From: Pseudomonas sp. Irchel 3E20 | Lineage (GTDB): Bacteria; Pseudomonadota; Gammaproteobacteria; Pseudomonadales; Pseudomonadaceae | Direction: 5' to 3' | DNA length: 64,000 nucleotides | NCBI RefSeq assembly: GCF_900187645.1 | Contig: NZ_FYEE01000012.1 | Span: 1 to 64,000, forward strand | Shown here: positions 48,950 to 57,286 of the stretch, piece after piece | Layout: each line of letters opens with the position of its first letter | Numbering within the stretch: the first letter of the stretch is position 1 | The notes under the pieces: generated by a model | Database searches by the model: none | What the model was told of the DNA's origin: nothing | The model's input: the letters and a program-made list of their open reading frames with translations, nothing else | Program-made: the position numbers and the translations under genes

Positions 48950-49498
48950 TCAGCCGCGCTTTGGCGCCATGCGCCGTAGGGTGTTATCCCCCAGCACATA
49001 GTGGTGATACAACCCCGCCACCGCGTGCAAGCCGATCAGCCAATAACCGATGGTTCCGCCCAGCACGTGCCAGCCTTCGATCTGCTCGGCCAGGTCCTTG
49101 TTTTCGTCTATCAGCAGCGGCAACTCGATGCCGTAGAACAGCACGTGGTGGCCCGCTGCACTGGTGACGAGCCAACCCATGATCGGCATGGCGATCATGA
49201 ACACGTAGAGTGCGCAGTGCATCAGGCTCGCCAGCAGGCTTTGCCATTTGGGCGGCGGTGGCAGGATCCGTGGCGTGGCGCTCAGGGCGCGGCCCAGCAG
49301 GCGTAGCCACACCAGCACGAACACCGTCAGGCCCAGCATGAAGTGGGCTTCTTTTATCAGGGTGCGGCCTTCGGTGCCCTTGGGGAACAGGCCGCGCAGT
49401 TCGATGGTGGCGAACACCACAGCCAGCAGTACCAGCATCAGCCAGTGCAACGTAATCGAGAGCGTGCTGTAACGCGAACTCGGGTTGATGAAATTCAT
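48950..49498 (-). CDS. Cytochrome b561
   Basis: 182 residues. An inner-membrane di-haem b-type protein of the CybB family that takes electrons from ubiquinol or superoxide. Four hydrophobic segments: WLMLVLLAVVFATIEL, FMLGLTVFVLVWLRLL, LLASLMHCALYVFMIAMPIMGWLV and GTIGYWLIGLHAVAGLYHHYVL. His residues in each are possible haem ligands (ITLHWLML, AHFMLG, LMHCA, LHAVAGLYHHY). ATG 49498 has AGGAAAG upstream; an upstream in-frame extension is rejected. Confidence 0.9.
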   Translation of the reverse strand: MNFINPSSRYSTLSITLHWLMLVLLAVVFATIELRGLFPKGTEGRTLIKEAHFMLGLTVFVLVWLRLLGRALSATPRILPPPPKWQSLLASLMHCALYVFMIAMPIMGWLVTSAAGHHVLFYGIELPLLIDENKDLAEQIEGWHVLGGTIGYWLIGLHAVAGLYHHYVLGDNTLRRMAPKRG

Positions 49499-49820
49499 GG
49501 GCTTTCCTCGTTTATCAGGTCTGAAGCCTCCGTTCTTGTTTGACGGAGTGGCGCTACTGTAATCCCGTTTGCCCGGCAAAACCTGAGTGAGGTCAGGTTT
49601 TTCGAGAAAAAACTGAAACCCTGCCTGTTTGTTAGTTAAGTCTGAAGTTGAATGGTAAGTATTCCGTATGTGGCTGTGTAATGTCGCCCGAGGCTGTAAG
49701 TGGGTTCTGTTTTTTTTGTTGTCTGTGCCGGCGTGTTGAACTGGCGGGCAGCGTTATTAATAGTGGGTGCGCATCCGTAGGGTGCGAAGTGATAAACACA
49801 ATATTAATTAAGGAATGAAT
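49499..49820. other. AT-rich gap between b561 and the acidic protein gene
   Basis: No gene is supported. A hairpin AAAACCTGA...TCAGGTTTT (49578-49601) with TTTTT on the plus strand looks like a terminator, but nothing upstream on that strand needs one. On the minus strand it lies in the b561 leader. The remainder is AT-rich and should hold the divergent promoters, none of which is convincing. Confidence 0.5.
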
Positions 49821-50261
49821 ATGGATCAGTGCTTGGACGCAATGGTGCGCGGTGAAGTGAAAACCTATACCTGGGGAACCCTGGGCGCCGACGGTTCAAA
49901 ACAGTACAACAATGGGGCCATTCAGTATGCCGACGGCACCCTGGAGTTTTGTGGGTTGACCTTCTACCCCGACGGCGTGGTGATCGATGCCGAGGGGCAG
50001 CAGGTCGGTTTGGTGGAATCCGCGTGCGAGGTGTTAACCGAGACCACGGTGGTCGACGAGTTACCGGCCCCGGTCGAGCCTGCCGTCGAGACGCCAACCC
50101 CGCCACCCCAGCTGGAAGAGGCCCGCGAGTCACTGCCGGACCCCATCGAGCCCGTGCTCGAAGAGCCCCTGCCAAACCCCGTGCCGGGGCTTGAGGAACA
50201 ACCACCCGCGCCCGACAGCGATGTCGAACTGACCCAGCCCGACGGTGCTCCGGGCCGCTAA
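49821..50261 (+). CDS. Hypothetical acidic protein with Pro-rich tail
   Basis: 146 residues from ATG 49821 (MDQCLDAMVRGEVKTYTWGTLGADGSKQYNNGAIQYADGTLEFCGLTFYPDGVVIDAEGQQVG). The first 65 residues are beta-rich with repeated YADG/YPDG turns. The rest is acidic and Pro-rich (PAPVEPAVETPTPPPQLEEA). An ATG six bases earlier is also in frame. A spacing of six bases after AAGGA favours the chosen start. No family recognised. Convergent with phnX across a strong hairpin. Confidence 0.7.
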   Translation: MDQCLDAMVRGEVKTYTWGTLGADGSKQYNNGAIQYADGTLEFCGLTFYPDGVVIDAEGQQVGLVESACEVLTETTVVDELPAPVEPAVETPTPPPQLEEARESLPDPIEPVLEEPLPNPVPGLEEQPPAPDSDVELTQPDGAPGR

Positions 50262-50289
50262 CGGCCACTGGCCTGCGCTGAAATGCACA

Positions 50290-50321
50290 ATGGCGCAGCA
50301 GGCGAAAACCTGCTGCGCCAT
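50290..50321. terminator. Bidirectional hairpin between convergent genes
   Basis: ATGGCGCAGCAGG and CCTGCTGCGCCAT form a perfect 13-bp stem with loop CGAAAA between the acidic protein gene and phnX. No T-run follows on either side, so it is a weak or Rho-assisted terminator. Confidence 0.55.
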
Positions 50322-50336
50322 GGGTGTCGCGGTCGG

Positions 50337-51164
50337 TCAGTGGCCCTGGGGCATTTCACCGCGCGCCAGGCGCTGGTTGATGTCGGCGATCACCTGGGGC
50401 AGGTCGGTGATGGTGTCGATCATGTAGTGCGGGCGTGAACCCTTGAACAGGGCCTGGATGCGCTTGCGCTCGCTGTCCAGGGTGGCACTGTCCAGGGCCC
50501 GGTAGCCCTCGTAGGTCAGGCCCAGGGCGTTGCCCGAGCAGGTCAGCGCCACCGTCCACATGCCGGCGCTGCGGCCTTCGAGGATGCCCGGCACGGTGTC
50601 GTCGATTTTCACGCATGCCGCTACGTCGCTGATGCCCAGGGCGATCACGTTGGCCAGGGCCTGGGCCGGCCATGGGCGGCCGTTGGGCACTTCGTCGGTG
50701 GCGACCACGTGGTCGGCGACATAGCCATTGCTGGCCGCCAGCTCCACCACTTTATCCATCACCTGCTTGGGGTAGCCGGAGCAGGAACCGATCTTGATCC
50801 CTTGCCCGCGCAGGGCCGCGATGGTGTCCAGGGCGCCGGGGATCAACGCCGAATGCTCGGCGATTTTCTCGATCTGCAATGGCATGAAGCGCTGGTAGAT
50901 GGCTGTGACGTCGTCGTCGGTGGGCGTGCGGCCGAACACCTGACGGTAGCGCTCGGCCACCTGGGGCTGGTTGCAGAGGGTGCGGATGTGGTCCCACTTG
51001 CCCATGCCCATCGGGCCGCGGGCTTCTTCGATGGAAACCTGCACGTCGAACTCGGCGAAGGCCTCGACAAAAATCTGCGTCGGCGCAAAAGAGCCGAAAT
51101 CGACCACGGTGCCGGCCCAGTCGAGGATGGCGGCTTGCAGTTGGCTTGGTTGGCTGTAGTTCAT
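50337..51164 (-). CDS. phnX: Phosphonoacetaldehyde hydrolase (phosphonatase)
   Basis: 275 residues. Cleaves the C-P bond of phosphonoacetaldehyde to acetaldehyde and phosphate, the second step of 2-aminoethylphosphonate use. HAD-type nucleophile Asp15 in AAILDWAGTVVDFGS, with the diagnostic Schiff-base Lys56 in GMGKWDHIR. Later motifs are IGSCSGYPKQVMDKVV and VKIDDTVPGILEGRSAGMWTVAL. Start MNYSQPSQLQ. Transcribed leftward, 80 bases after phnW, probably as one operon. Confidence 0.97.
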   Translation of the reverse strand: MNYSQPSQLQAAILDWAGTVVDFGSFAPTQIFVEAFAEFDVQVSIEEARGPMGMGKWDHIRTLCNQPQVAERYRQVFGRTPTDDDVTAIYQRFMPLQIEKIAEHSALIPGALDTIAALRGQGIKIGSCSGYPKQVMDKVVELAASNGYVADHVVATDEVPNGRPWPAQALANVIALGISDVAACVKIDDTVPGILEGRSAGMWTVALTCSGNALGLTYEGYRALDSATLDSERKRIQALFKGSRPHYMIDTITDLPQVIADINQRLARGEMPQGH

Positions 51165-51244
51165 GGTGGGCGGTGTCCTGAGGAAATGGGTTAGGGCTTT
51201 TGTGGGATTCGGCGGGTGTTGAAGCAGGCCTTTATGGGAGCGGG

Positions 51245-52354
51245 TCAGCAGTCGAGCACTTCCATCTCCCGCAAAACCTGGGCGATGGCCGCGACCGCGG
51301 CGCGCATTTCGCCTTCGTTGACGTGGCCGATGCAGCCCACGCGGAAGGTCTCGACCTGGGTCAACTTGCCCGGGTAGAGGATGAAACCCTTGGCCTTGAC
51401 CCGTTCGTAGAACGCCTTGAACTGGTAGCGCGGGCTGTCGGGCGCGTGGAAGGTGATGATGATCGGCGCCTGGATCGCGCTGGGCAGGAAGCTGCGCAGG
51501 CCCAGGGCGGCCATGTCATCGAGCAGCACCTGGCAGTTGGCCGCGTAGCGCTGGTGGCGTACCGCCAGGCCCCCTTCTTCCTGGTACTGCAACAAGGCTT
51601 CGTGCAGGGCCGCGACCACATGGGTCGGCGGGGTGAAGCGCCACTGGCCGGTCTTGGCCATGTAGGCGTGCTGGTCGTACAGGTCCATGGCCAGGGAGTG
51701 GCAGTTACCGGCCGACTCGGCCAGCGCGGTTTTGCGGGCGAAGACAAACCCCATGCCCGGCACGCCTTCCAGGCATTTGCCGCTGGCGGCGATCAGCGCG
51801 TCGAACGGCACCTGGCGAGCGTCGATAGGCAGGGCGCCGAAGGAGCTCATGGCATCGATAATCAGGCGTTTACCGTGGCGGGCCACCACTTGGGCAATCT
51901 CCTGCAACGGGTTGAGGATGCCGGTGCTGGTTTCGCAGTGGATCAGCGCCACGTGGGTCAGGCCCGGGTCGGCCAGCAGCAGGCGCTCGACATCGGCGGC
52001 GGTGGTGGGCTGGTCTTCGGCGGTTTCAAAGGTGCTGAACGGGCGCCCCAGCACTTCGCAGATCTTCGCCAGGCGCTTGCCGTAGGCGCCGTTTATCAGC
52101 ACCAGCACCTTGCCATCGCGGGGCACCAAGGTGCCGATGGCCGCTTCCACCGAGAAGGTGCCGCTGCCTTGCAGGGGAACGCAGTGATGGCTGTCGGCGC
52201 CGTGGAGGATAGCCAGCAGTTGTTCGCAGACGCTGGCGGTCAGTTGGTTGAAGCGCTCATCCCACGAACCCCAATCGACCATCATCGCCTGGCGGGTGCG
52301 GGCCGAGGTGGTCAGTGGGCCCGGGGTAAGCAGGATGGGTTCGGCAATACTCAT
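51245..52354 (-). CDS. phnW: 2-aminoethylphosphonate-pyruvate transaminase
   Basis: 369 residues. Transfers the amino group of 2-aminoethylphosphonate to pyruvate, giving phosphonoacetaldehyde and alanine. Class V aminotransferase with Asp167 (LIIDAMSSFGALP) and the PLP-binding Lys193 (AASGKCLEGVPG). The opening EPILLTPGPLTTSARTRQAMMVDWGSWD is diagnostic. First gene of the phnW-phnX operon. Divergent from a LysR regulator across 111 bases that should hold its operator. Confidence 0.97.
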   Translation of the reverse strand: MSIAEPILLTPGPLTTSARTRQAMMVDWGSWDERFNQLTASVCEQLLAILHGADSHHCVPLQGSGTFSVEAAIGTLVPRDGKVLVLINGAYGKRLAKICEVLGRPFSTFETAEDQPTTAADVERLLLADPGLTHVALIHCETSTGILNPLQEIAQVVARHGKRLIIDAMSSFGALPIDARQVPFDALIAASGKCLEGVPGMGFVFARKTALAESAGNCHSLAMDLYDQHAYMAKTGQWRFTPPTHVVAALHEALLQYQEEGGLAVRHQRYAANCQVLLDDMAALGLRSFLPSAIQAPIIITFHAPDSPRYQFKAFYERVKAKGFILYPGKLTQVETFRVGCIGHVNEGEMRAAVAAIAQVLREMEVLDC

Positions 52355-52465
52355 TCTCGTGTCCTCGCAGTTCGTGGGATGACGCTACGGGACATAAATT
52401 GCAGTTTGCCCTACCATCAATCAAATTGTTTGTTGTTATGCCAGTCATAAGTGAGGCCGATAGGT

Positions 52466-53323
52466 ATGAACTTGTTCCAGCTCCGTGCGTTCGATGCCGT
52501 GGCCCGCGAAGGCAGTTTCACCCGGGCGGCGGCGCGGTTGTTCATCAGCCAACCGGCGGTGACCGGGCACATCAAAGCGCTGGAGGAGCACTACCAGATC
52601 ACCCTGCTGCGCCGCACCGCGCGGCGGGTGGAACTGACGGAGGAGGGCACCAAGTTGGCGGCCATCACCCGCGCCATGTTCGGCCTGGCCGAAGAAGCCC
52701 AGGCGATGCTGGAGGCCAACCGGCAGTTGCTCACCGGGCGCCTGGAGGTGGCGGCGGACGGCCCGCACATGGTCATGCCCATGCTCGCCAGCCTGCGCGC
52801 GCGCTACCCGGGGATCACCGTCAACCTGCGCCTGGGCAACGCCCAGGAAACCCTGGCGGCGTTGTTGTCGGAACACGCCGACGTGGCGGTGCTCACCGAG
52901 GTCGAACCGCGCAAGGGCCTGCACCTGCAAGCCCTGAGCGAGTCGCGCATCTGCGCCCTGGTGCCCCAGGGCCATCCGTGGCAGGCGTTGCCCGACGGCA
53001 TCGACATTGCCCTGCTGGACCAGGTCATCATGGTGCTGCGCGAGCCCAGCTCCATCACCCGCCGCACCTTCGACGCGGCCTGCGCCCAGGCCCGGGTCAG
53101 CCCACGGGTGTTGCTGGAACTGGACAGCCGCGAGGCCGTCACCGAAGCGGTGGCGGCGCAACTGGGCGTGGGGGTGGTGTCATCGGTGGAAGTCAGCCAC
53201 GACCCCCGGGTGGCGGCGGTGCCGATCAACGGCGCAGGGCTGCTCAACCGGCACATGATCGGCTGCATGGAGCGGCGCCGGGACCTGCGCCTGATCCAGG
53301 CCTTCCTGGCGTTGGCGGTGTAG
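52466..53323 (+). CDS. LysR-family regulator divergent from phnW
   Basis: 285 residues. HTH at the N-terminus (FQLRAFDAVAREGSFTRAAARLFISQPAVTGHIKALEEHYQITLLRR), then the effector-binding part (LLTGRLEVAADGPHMVMPMLASLRARYPGITVNLRLGNAQETLAALLSEHADVAVL). LysR genes facing phnW usually activate the phosphonate genes on 2-aminoethylphosphonate or a product; the effector here is inferred. ATG 52466 chosen. Confidence 0.9.
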   Translation: MNLFQLRAFDAVAREGSFTRAAARLFISQPAVTGHIKALEEHYQITLLRRTARRVELTEEGTKLAAITRAMFGLAEEAQAMLEANRQLLTGRLEVAADGPHMVMPMLASLRARYPGITVNLRLGNAQETLAALLSEHADVAVLTEVEPRKGLHLQALSESRICALVPQGHPWQALPDGIDIALLDQVIMVLREPSSITRRTFDAACAQARVSPRVLLELDSREAVTEAVAAQLGVGVVSSVEVSHDPRVAAVPINGAGLLNRHMIGCMERRRDLRLIQAFLALAV

Positions 53324-53354
53324 CGGCCTCGGGCCTGTGGCAGCCTTCAAGCCA

Positions 53355-54230
53355 CTATTGCCCCAGGCTCTCACGCACCATGTCGAGAAAGGTCGCCACC
53401 ACCCGCCGCGAGCTTTGTTCGCGCAGGCACACCAGGGTTTCGGTCAGGCGCCGGGTGCAGTCGGTGATGGGCAGGGCGCACACCCGTGCATCGGCGCCGA
53501 ACTCGGCGGCTGACACCACGCCCACGCCAATCCCCACCACCACCGCCTCGCGGGCGGCTTCGCGGCCTTCGACCTGGATCGCCGGGCGGATGCGGTAACC
53601 GGCGCGGCTCATTTCTTCTTCCAGGGTCTGGCGGGTCACCGAGCCGGTTTCGCGCAGCACCAGGGGCGTGTCGTCCAGGTCCGCCAGGCAGATGGATTCA
53701 CGGCTGGCCCAGGGGTGGCTGCGGGCCACGAACGCCACCATCGGGTCGTTGCGCAAGGCCAGCGACAGCAGCCGTTCGTCACTCACTTCGCGCCCCAGCA
53801 AGGCCAGATCGGCCTGGTAGCTGAACAGCCGTGCCAGGGATTCGTCGGTGTTGCCCGTCTCGATTTTCACGCTGATGCCCGGGTAGCGCTCGCAGAACCG
53901 GGCGATTTGCGGCAGCACATGCACCGGCGCGTCCACGGCCAGGACCAGGCTGCCGGTTTGCAGGGCGCGCGAGTCTTGCAGCAGTTCCTGGGCCTCGGCC
54001 TCGATCACGAACAGGCGCTGGGTGATGCCCAGCAGGCGTTCGCCCAAGTCGGTGAGGTGCACCGAGCGCTTGTTGCGGTGGAACAACAGCACACCAAAGC
54101 GCTCTTCGAGTTTGCGCACCTGGTCGGAAATCGCCGGTTGGGTGAGGAATAGCTTCGCGGCGGCGCGGGTGAAGCTGCCATGCACGGCGACCGCATGGAA
54201 CGCCTTGAGCTGGGCGTGGGAGACCGACAT
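53355..54230 (-). CDS. Second LysR-family regulator, facing the transporter gene
   Basis: 291 residues. HTH AFHAVAVHGSFTRAAAKLFLTQPAISDQVRKLEERFGVLLFHRNKRS, then VHVLPQIARFCERYPGISVKIETGNTDESLARLFSYQADLALLGREV. It is clearly a paralogue of the regulator next to it (the same LARYPGI and GNxxExLAxL phrases). It is divergent from the MFS transporter across about 290 bases, so it probably controls uptake and the FAD enzyme. Confidence 0.88.
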   Translation of the reverse strand: MSVSHAQLKAFHAVAVHGSFTRAAAKLFLTQPAISDQVRKLEERFGVLLFHRNKRSVHLTDLGERLLGITQRLFVIEAEAQELLQDSRALQTGSLVLAVDAPVHVLPQIARFCERYPGISVKIETGNTDESLARLFSYQADLALLGREVSDERLLSLALRNDPMVAFVARSHPWASRESICLADLDDTPLVLRETGSVTRQTLEEEMSRAGYRIRPAIQVEGREAAREAVVVGIGVGVVSAAEFGADARVCALPITDCTRRLTETLVCLREQSSRRVVATFLDMVRESLGQ

Positions 54231-54517
54231 GGGAATACCTCTTACAAGCTGAACTTATATTTGAAATACGATAAATCGATTTCACTTATTAGTCTGTACT
54301 TGTTTCTATCCCTCTCAGCCCCGGTGCCTGTGGTGGTTTCACAGCGCCGGTGGCCATGGGCCTGTGCGTGCAATCGATCCCGACTACAGGGAACAACAGA
54401 CTCATCTGACCGGTATCGCCCCCGTCACAAGGGCCGTATCGCGGTGCTCAACAATAAAAAACACAGGCGTTTTTCTAAAAATTCTGCCAGCACACTCACC
54501 CCGAGGTCAGACTCACC

Positions 54518-55843
54518 ATGAACCAGCACATCGGCACCATCAAGCGTTGGCGCGTGCAGATTTTCGCCATCACCTGGTTGGCCTACGCGGCCTTCTATTT
54601 CACCCGTAAAGCTTTTTCCGTGGCCAAACTGGGCATCGGCGAAGACCCCAGTTTTCACCTCGACAAAATGATGATGGCCAACCTCGACGCCATCTACCTG
54701 GCGGCCTATGCCGTGGGCCAGTTCACCTGGGGCATCCTCGCCGACCGCTTCGGCCCGCGGGTGGTGGTGCTGGGCGGGTTGTTGATTTCCGCCGTGGCGG
54801 CCCTGGTGATGGGCAGTTTCGCCACCTTGCCGATTTTCGCCACCTGCATGCTGATCCAGGGCCTGGCGCAGTCGACAGGTTGGTCGGGGCTGTGCAAGAA
54901 CCTGGGCAGTTTTTTCCCCGCCCAGCAGCGCGGCCGGGTGTTGGGGCTGTGGAGTTCCTGCTACGCCTTCGGCGGTTTGGTGGCTTCGCCCTTCGCCGGG
55001 TGGTGGGCCTACACCCTGGTGGGCACTTGGCACGCGGCGTTTATTTCCAGCGCGGCGGTGGTGGCCGTGGTGGCGGTGCTGTTTTTCATCTTCCAGCGCA
55101 ACACCCCCCAAGACGTCGGCCTGCCAGCGGTGGAACCGGCACCGGAACAAACCGCCGAAGAGGCCCTGGCCGAAAGCCGCCTCAGCGTGCTGGCGCCGCT
55201 GCGCGAGATCCTGCGTAACCGCACGGTGCTGACGCTGGGCCTGGCGTACTTCCTGCTCAAACCGGCGCGCTACGCCATTTTGCTGTGGGGCCCGGTGATC
55301 GTGTTCGAGCAGATGCCCCAGGTGGGCAAGGTCGGCGCGGCGATCATCCCCACCGCATTCGAGCTGGCGGGCCTGTTGGGGCCGATCATGATTGGCCTGG
55401 CCTCGGACAAGCTCTTTGGTGCGCGGCGCATGCCGGCCTGTGTCCTCAGCCTGTTGGCGTTGACGGTGTCCCTGGCGTTGTTCATGGGCGCGCTGCACAC
55501 CGGCAGCGTGCTGCTGGTGGTGGCCCTGCTGTTCGTCATGGGCCTGACCCTGTACGGGCCGGACTCGATGATTAGCGGCGCGGCCGCCATCGATTTCGGC
55601 ACCGCCAAGGCCGGCGCCACGGCGGCGGGGTTCGTCAATGGCTGCGGCTCGGTGGGGGCGATCCTGGGCGGCTTGCTGCCGGGCTACTTCGATACGGTCA
55701 CGGTATTCGTGGTATTTGCCGGTTGCGCGTTGTTTTCCGCCCTGGTGCTGGTGCCCCACTGGAACAGCCGCCCGGCGGGCCTGCGCCCCTACTGCGCGTT
55801 CGTGCCCAACCGAGCCCTGGCGATCAAACCCTTGCGTAGTTGA
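54518..55843 (+). CDS. MFS transporter, organophosphate:phosphate antiporter type
   Basis: 441 residues with about 12 membrane helices. Starts MNQHIGTIKRWRVQIFAITWLAYAAFYFTRKAFSVAKLGI. YxxFYFxRKxFSVAK, ADRFGPRVVVLGG, IQGLAQSTGWSGLCKNLGSFFPAQQRGRVLGLWSSCYAFGG and GPDSMISGAAAIDFG are signatures of the GlpT/UhpT (OPA) family, which exchange organic phosphates for phosphate. With phnW and phnX nearby, a phosphonate such as 2-aminoethylphosphonate or N-methyl derivative is the likely cargo. The upstream 287-base gap holds no gene. Confidence 0.82.
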   Translation: MNQHIGTIKRWRVQIFAITWLAYAAFYFTRKAFSVAKLGIGEDPSFHLDKMMMANLDAIYLAAYAVGQFTWGILADRFGPRVVVLGGLLISAVAALVMGSFATLPIFATCMLIQGLAQSTGWSGLCKNLGSFFPAQQRGRVLGLWSSCYAFGGLVASPFAGWWAYTLVGTWHAAFISSAAVVAVVAVLFFIFQRNTPQDVGLPAVEPAPEQTAEEALAESRLSVLAPLREILRNRTVLTLGLAYFLLKPARYAILLWGPVIVFEQMPQVGKVGAAIIPTAFELAGLLGPIMIGLASDKLFGARRMPACVLSLLALTVSLALFMGALHTGSVLLVVALLFVMGLTLYGPDSMISGAAAIDFGTAKAGATAAGFVNGCGSVGAILGGLLPGYFDTVTVFVVFAGCALFSALVLVPHWNSRPAGLRPYCAFVPNRALAIKPLRS

Positions 55844-55887
55844 ATGCCCTTTCTTTTATAAGCCCCTTGAACTGGAGATACCCCCCG

Positions 55888-57279
55888 ATGAGACCGTTTT
55901 GGCTGGAACAGGCCCTCAATGCCGAGGGCGGCGAACCCTGCGCGCCCCTGCACGGCGAGACCCGTGCCGATGTGTGCATTGTCGGTGGCGGCTACACCGG
56001 GTTGTGGACGGCGGTGATGCTCAAGGAGCAGAACCCGCAGCTGGATGTGGTGCTGATCGAGGCCGATATCTGCGGCGCCGGCGCCAGTGGCCGCAACGGC
56101 GGGTGTGCGCTGTCCTGGTCGGCCAAGTTCTTCACCCTGGAGCGCTTGTTCGGCATTGAGGAAGCGGTGCGCCTGGTGCGTGCTTCGGAGCAGAGCATCC
56201 ATGCCATCGGCGCGTTCTGCGAAAAGTACGCGGTGGATGCCCAGTACCGCCTCGACGGCACGCTCTACACCGCCACCAACCGCGCCCAGTGCGGCGCCAC
56301 CGACGGGGTGATCGCGGCGCTGGAGCGCAACGGCATCAACTCCTTCAGCAAGCGGCCGTTGGCGGATGTGCAACGTATGGCGGGCTCGGCCCAACACCAG
56401 GAGGGTTGGTTCTCGCCGGCCGCCGCCAGCGTGCAACCGGCCCTGCTGGTGCGCGGGTTGCGCCGGGTGGCGCTGCAACTGGGGGTGCGCTTGTTTGAGA
56501 ACACCGCGATGGTGGGGCTGGAGGAGGGCCGCCCGGCGCTGATCCAGACCCCGGACGGCGCCGTGCGCGCCGACCGTGTGGTGCTGGCGATGAACGCCTG
56601 GATGGCTCGCGCGTTCCCGCAGTTCGAGCGCAGCGTGGCGATTGTCTCCAGCGACATGGTTATCACCGAGCCGCGCCCGGACCTGCTCCAGGAGATCGGC
56701 CTGACCAGCGGTGTGACAGTGCTCGATTCGCGGATTTTCGTGCACTACTACCGCAACACCCCGGACGGCCGGATCATGCTCGGCAAGGGCGGCAACACCT
56801 TCGCCTATGGCGGGCGGATGCTGCCGGTGTTCGACCAGCCGTCGCCCTACGCGGACCTGTTGCGCAAGAGTCTGGGGCAGTTTTTTCCGGCGTTCGCCCA
56901 AGTGCCGGTGGCGGCGACCTGGAACGGCCCCTCAGACCGCTCGGTCACTGGCCTGCCGTTCTTCGGGCGCATGGGCAGCGGTGGCAATGTGTTTTATGGC
57001 TTCGGTTATTCCGGCAGCGGCGTCGGCCCGTGCCACATGGGCGGGCAGATCCTCGCTTCGCTGGTGCTGGGGCTGGACAACCCCTGGACCCGTTCACCCC
57101 TGGTGGACGGGCCGTTGGGGTATTTCCCGCCGGAGCCGATTCGCTATTTGGGCTCGCTGTTGGTGCGCAACGCGATCCGGCGCAAAGAGCGTGCCGAAGA
57201 CCACGGCCACCGGCCACGGCACCTGGACGTGCGCCTGGCGCGGTTCGCGGCGGCGGCCGGTAAGGCCGACAAAGGCTAA
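55888..57279 (+). CDS. FAD-dependent amine oxidoreductase (DAO family)
   Basis: 463 residues from ATG 55888, with GGAGATA upstream. N-terminal Rossmann motif (CIVGGGYTGLWTAVMLKE), GAGASGRNGGCALSWSAKF, and C-terminal FYGFGYSGSGVGPCHMGGQILASLVLG place it among DadA/GlcO-type flavoenzymes that oxidise amines. FAD oxidoreductases recurrently found in phnWX clusters have been reported to act on N-methylated 2-aminoethylphosphonate. That role is the best guess here. It follows the transporter by 44 bases, so they are probably cotranscribed. Confidence 0.8.
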   Translation: MRPFWLEQALNAEGGEPCAPLHGETRADVCIVGGGYTGLWTAVMLKEQNPQLDVVLIEADICGAGASGRNGGCALSWSAKFFTLERLFGIEEAVRLVRASEQSIHAIGAFCEKYAVDAQYRLDGTLYTATNRAQCGATDGVIAALERNGINSFSKRPLADVQRMAGSAQHQEGWFSPAAASVQPALLVRGLRRVALQLGVRLFENTAMVGLEEGRPALIQTPDGAVRADRVVLAMNAWMARAFPQFERSVAIVSSDMVITEPRPDLLQEIGLTSGVTVLDSRIFVHYYRNTPDGRIMLGKGGNTFAYGGRMLPVFDQPSPYADLLRKSLGQFFPAFAQVPVAATWNGPSDRSVTGLPFFGRMGSGGNVFYGFGYSGSGVGPCHMGGQILASLVLGLDNPWTRSPLVDGPLGYFPPEPIRYLGSLLVRNAIRRKERAEDHGHRPRHLDVRLARFAAAAGKADKG

Positions 57280-57286
57280 GGCCGCG

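Noticed and set aside
48900..49010. Short plus-strand gene starting MPANPLFKSLADKA
   Set aside because: It runs antisense into the cytochrome b561 coding end and has no recognisable product.
52399..53598. A 399-codon plus-strand open frame overlapping the LysR gene
   Set aside because: Low-complexity Gly/Arg/Pro product in another frame of a clear LysR gene.
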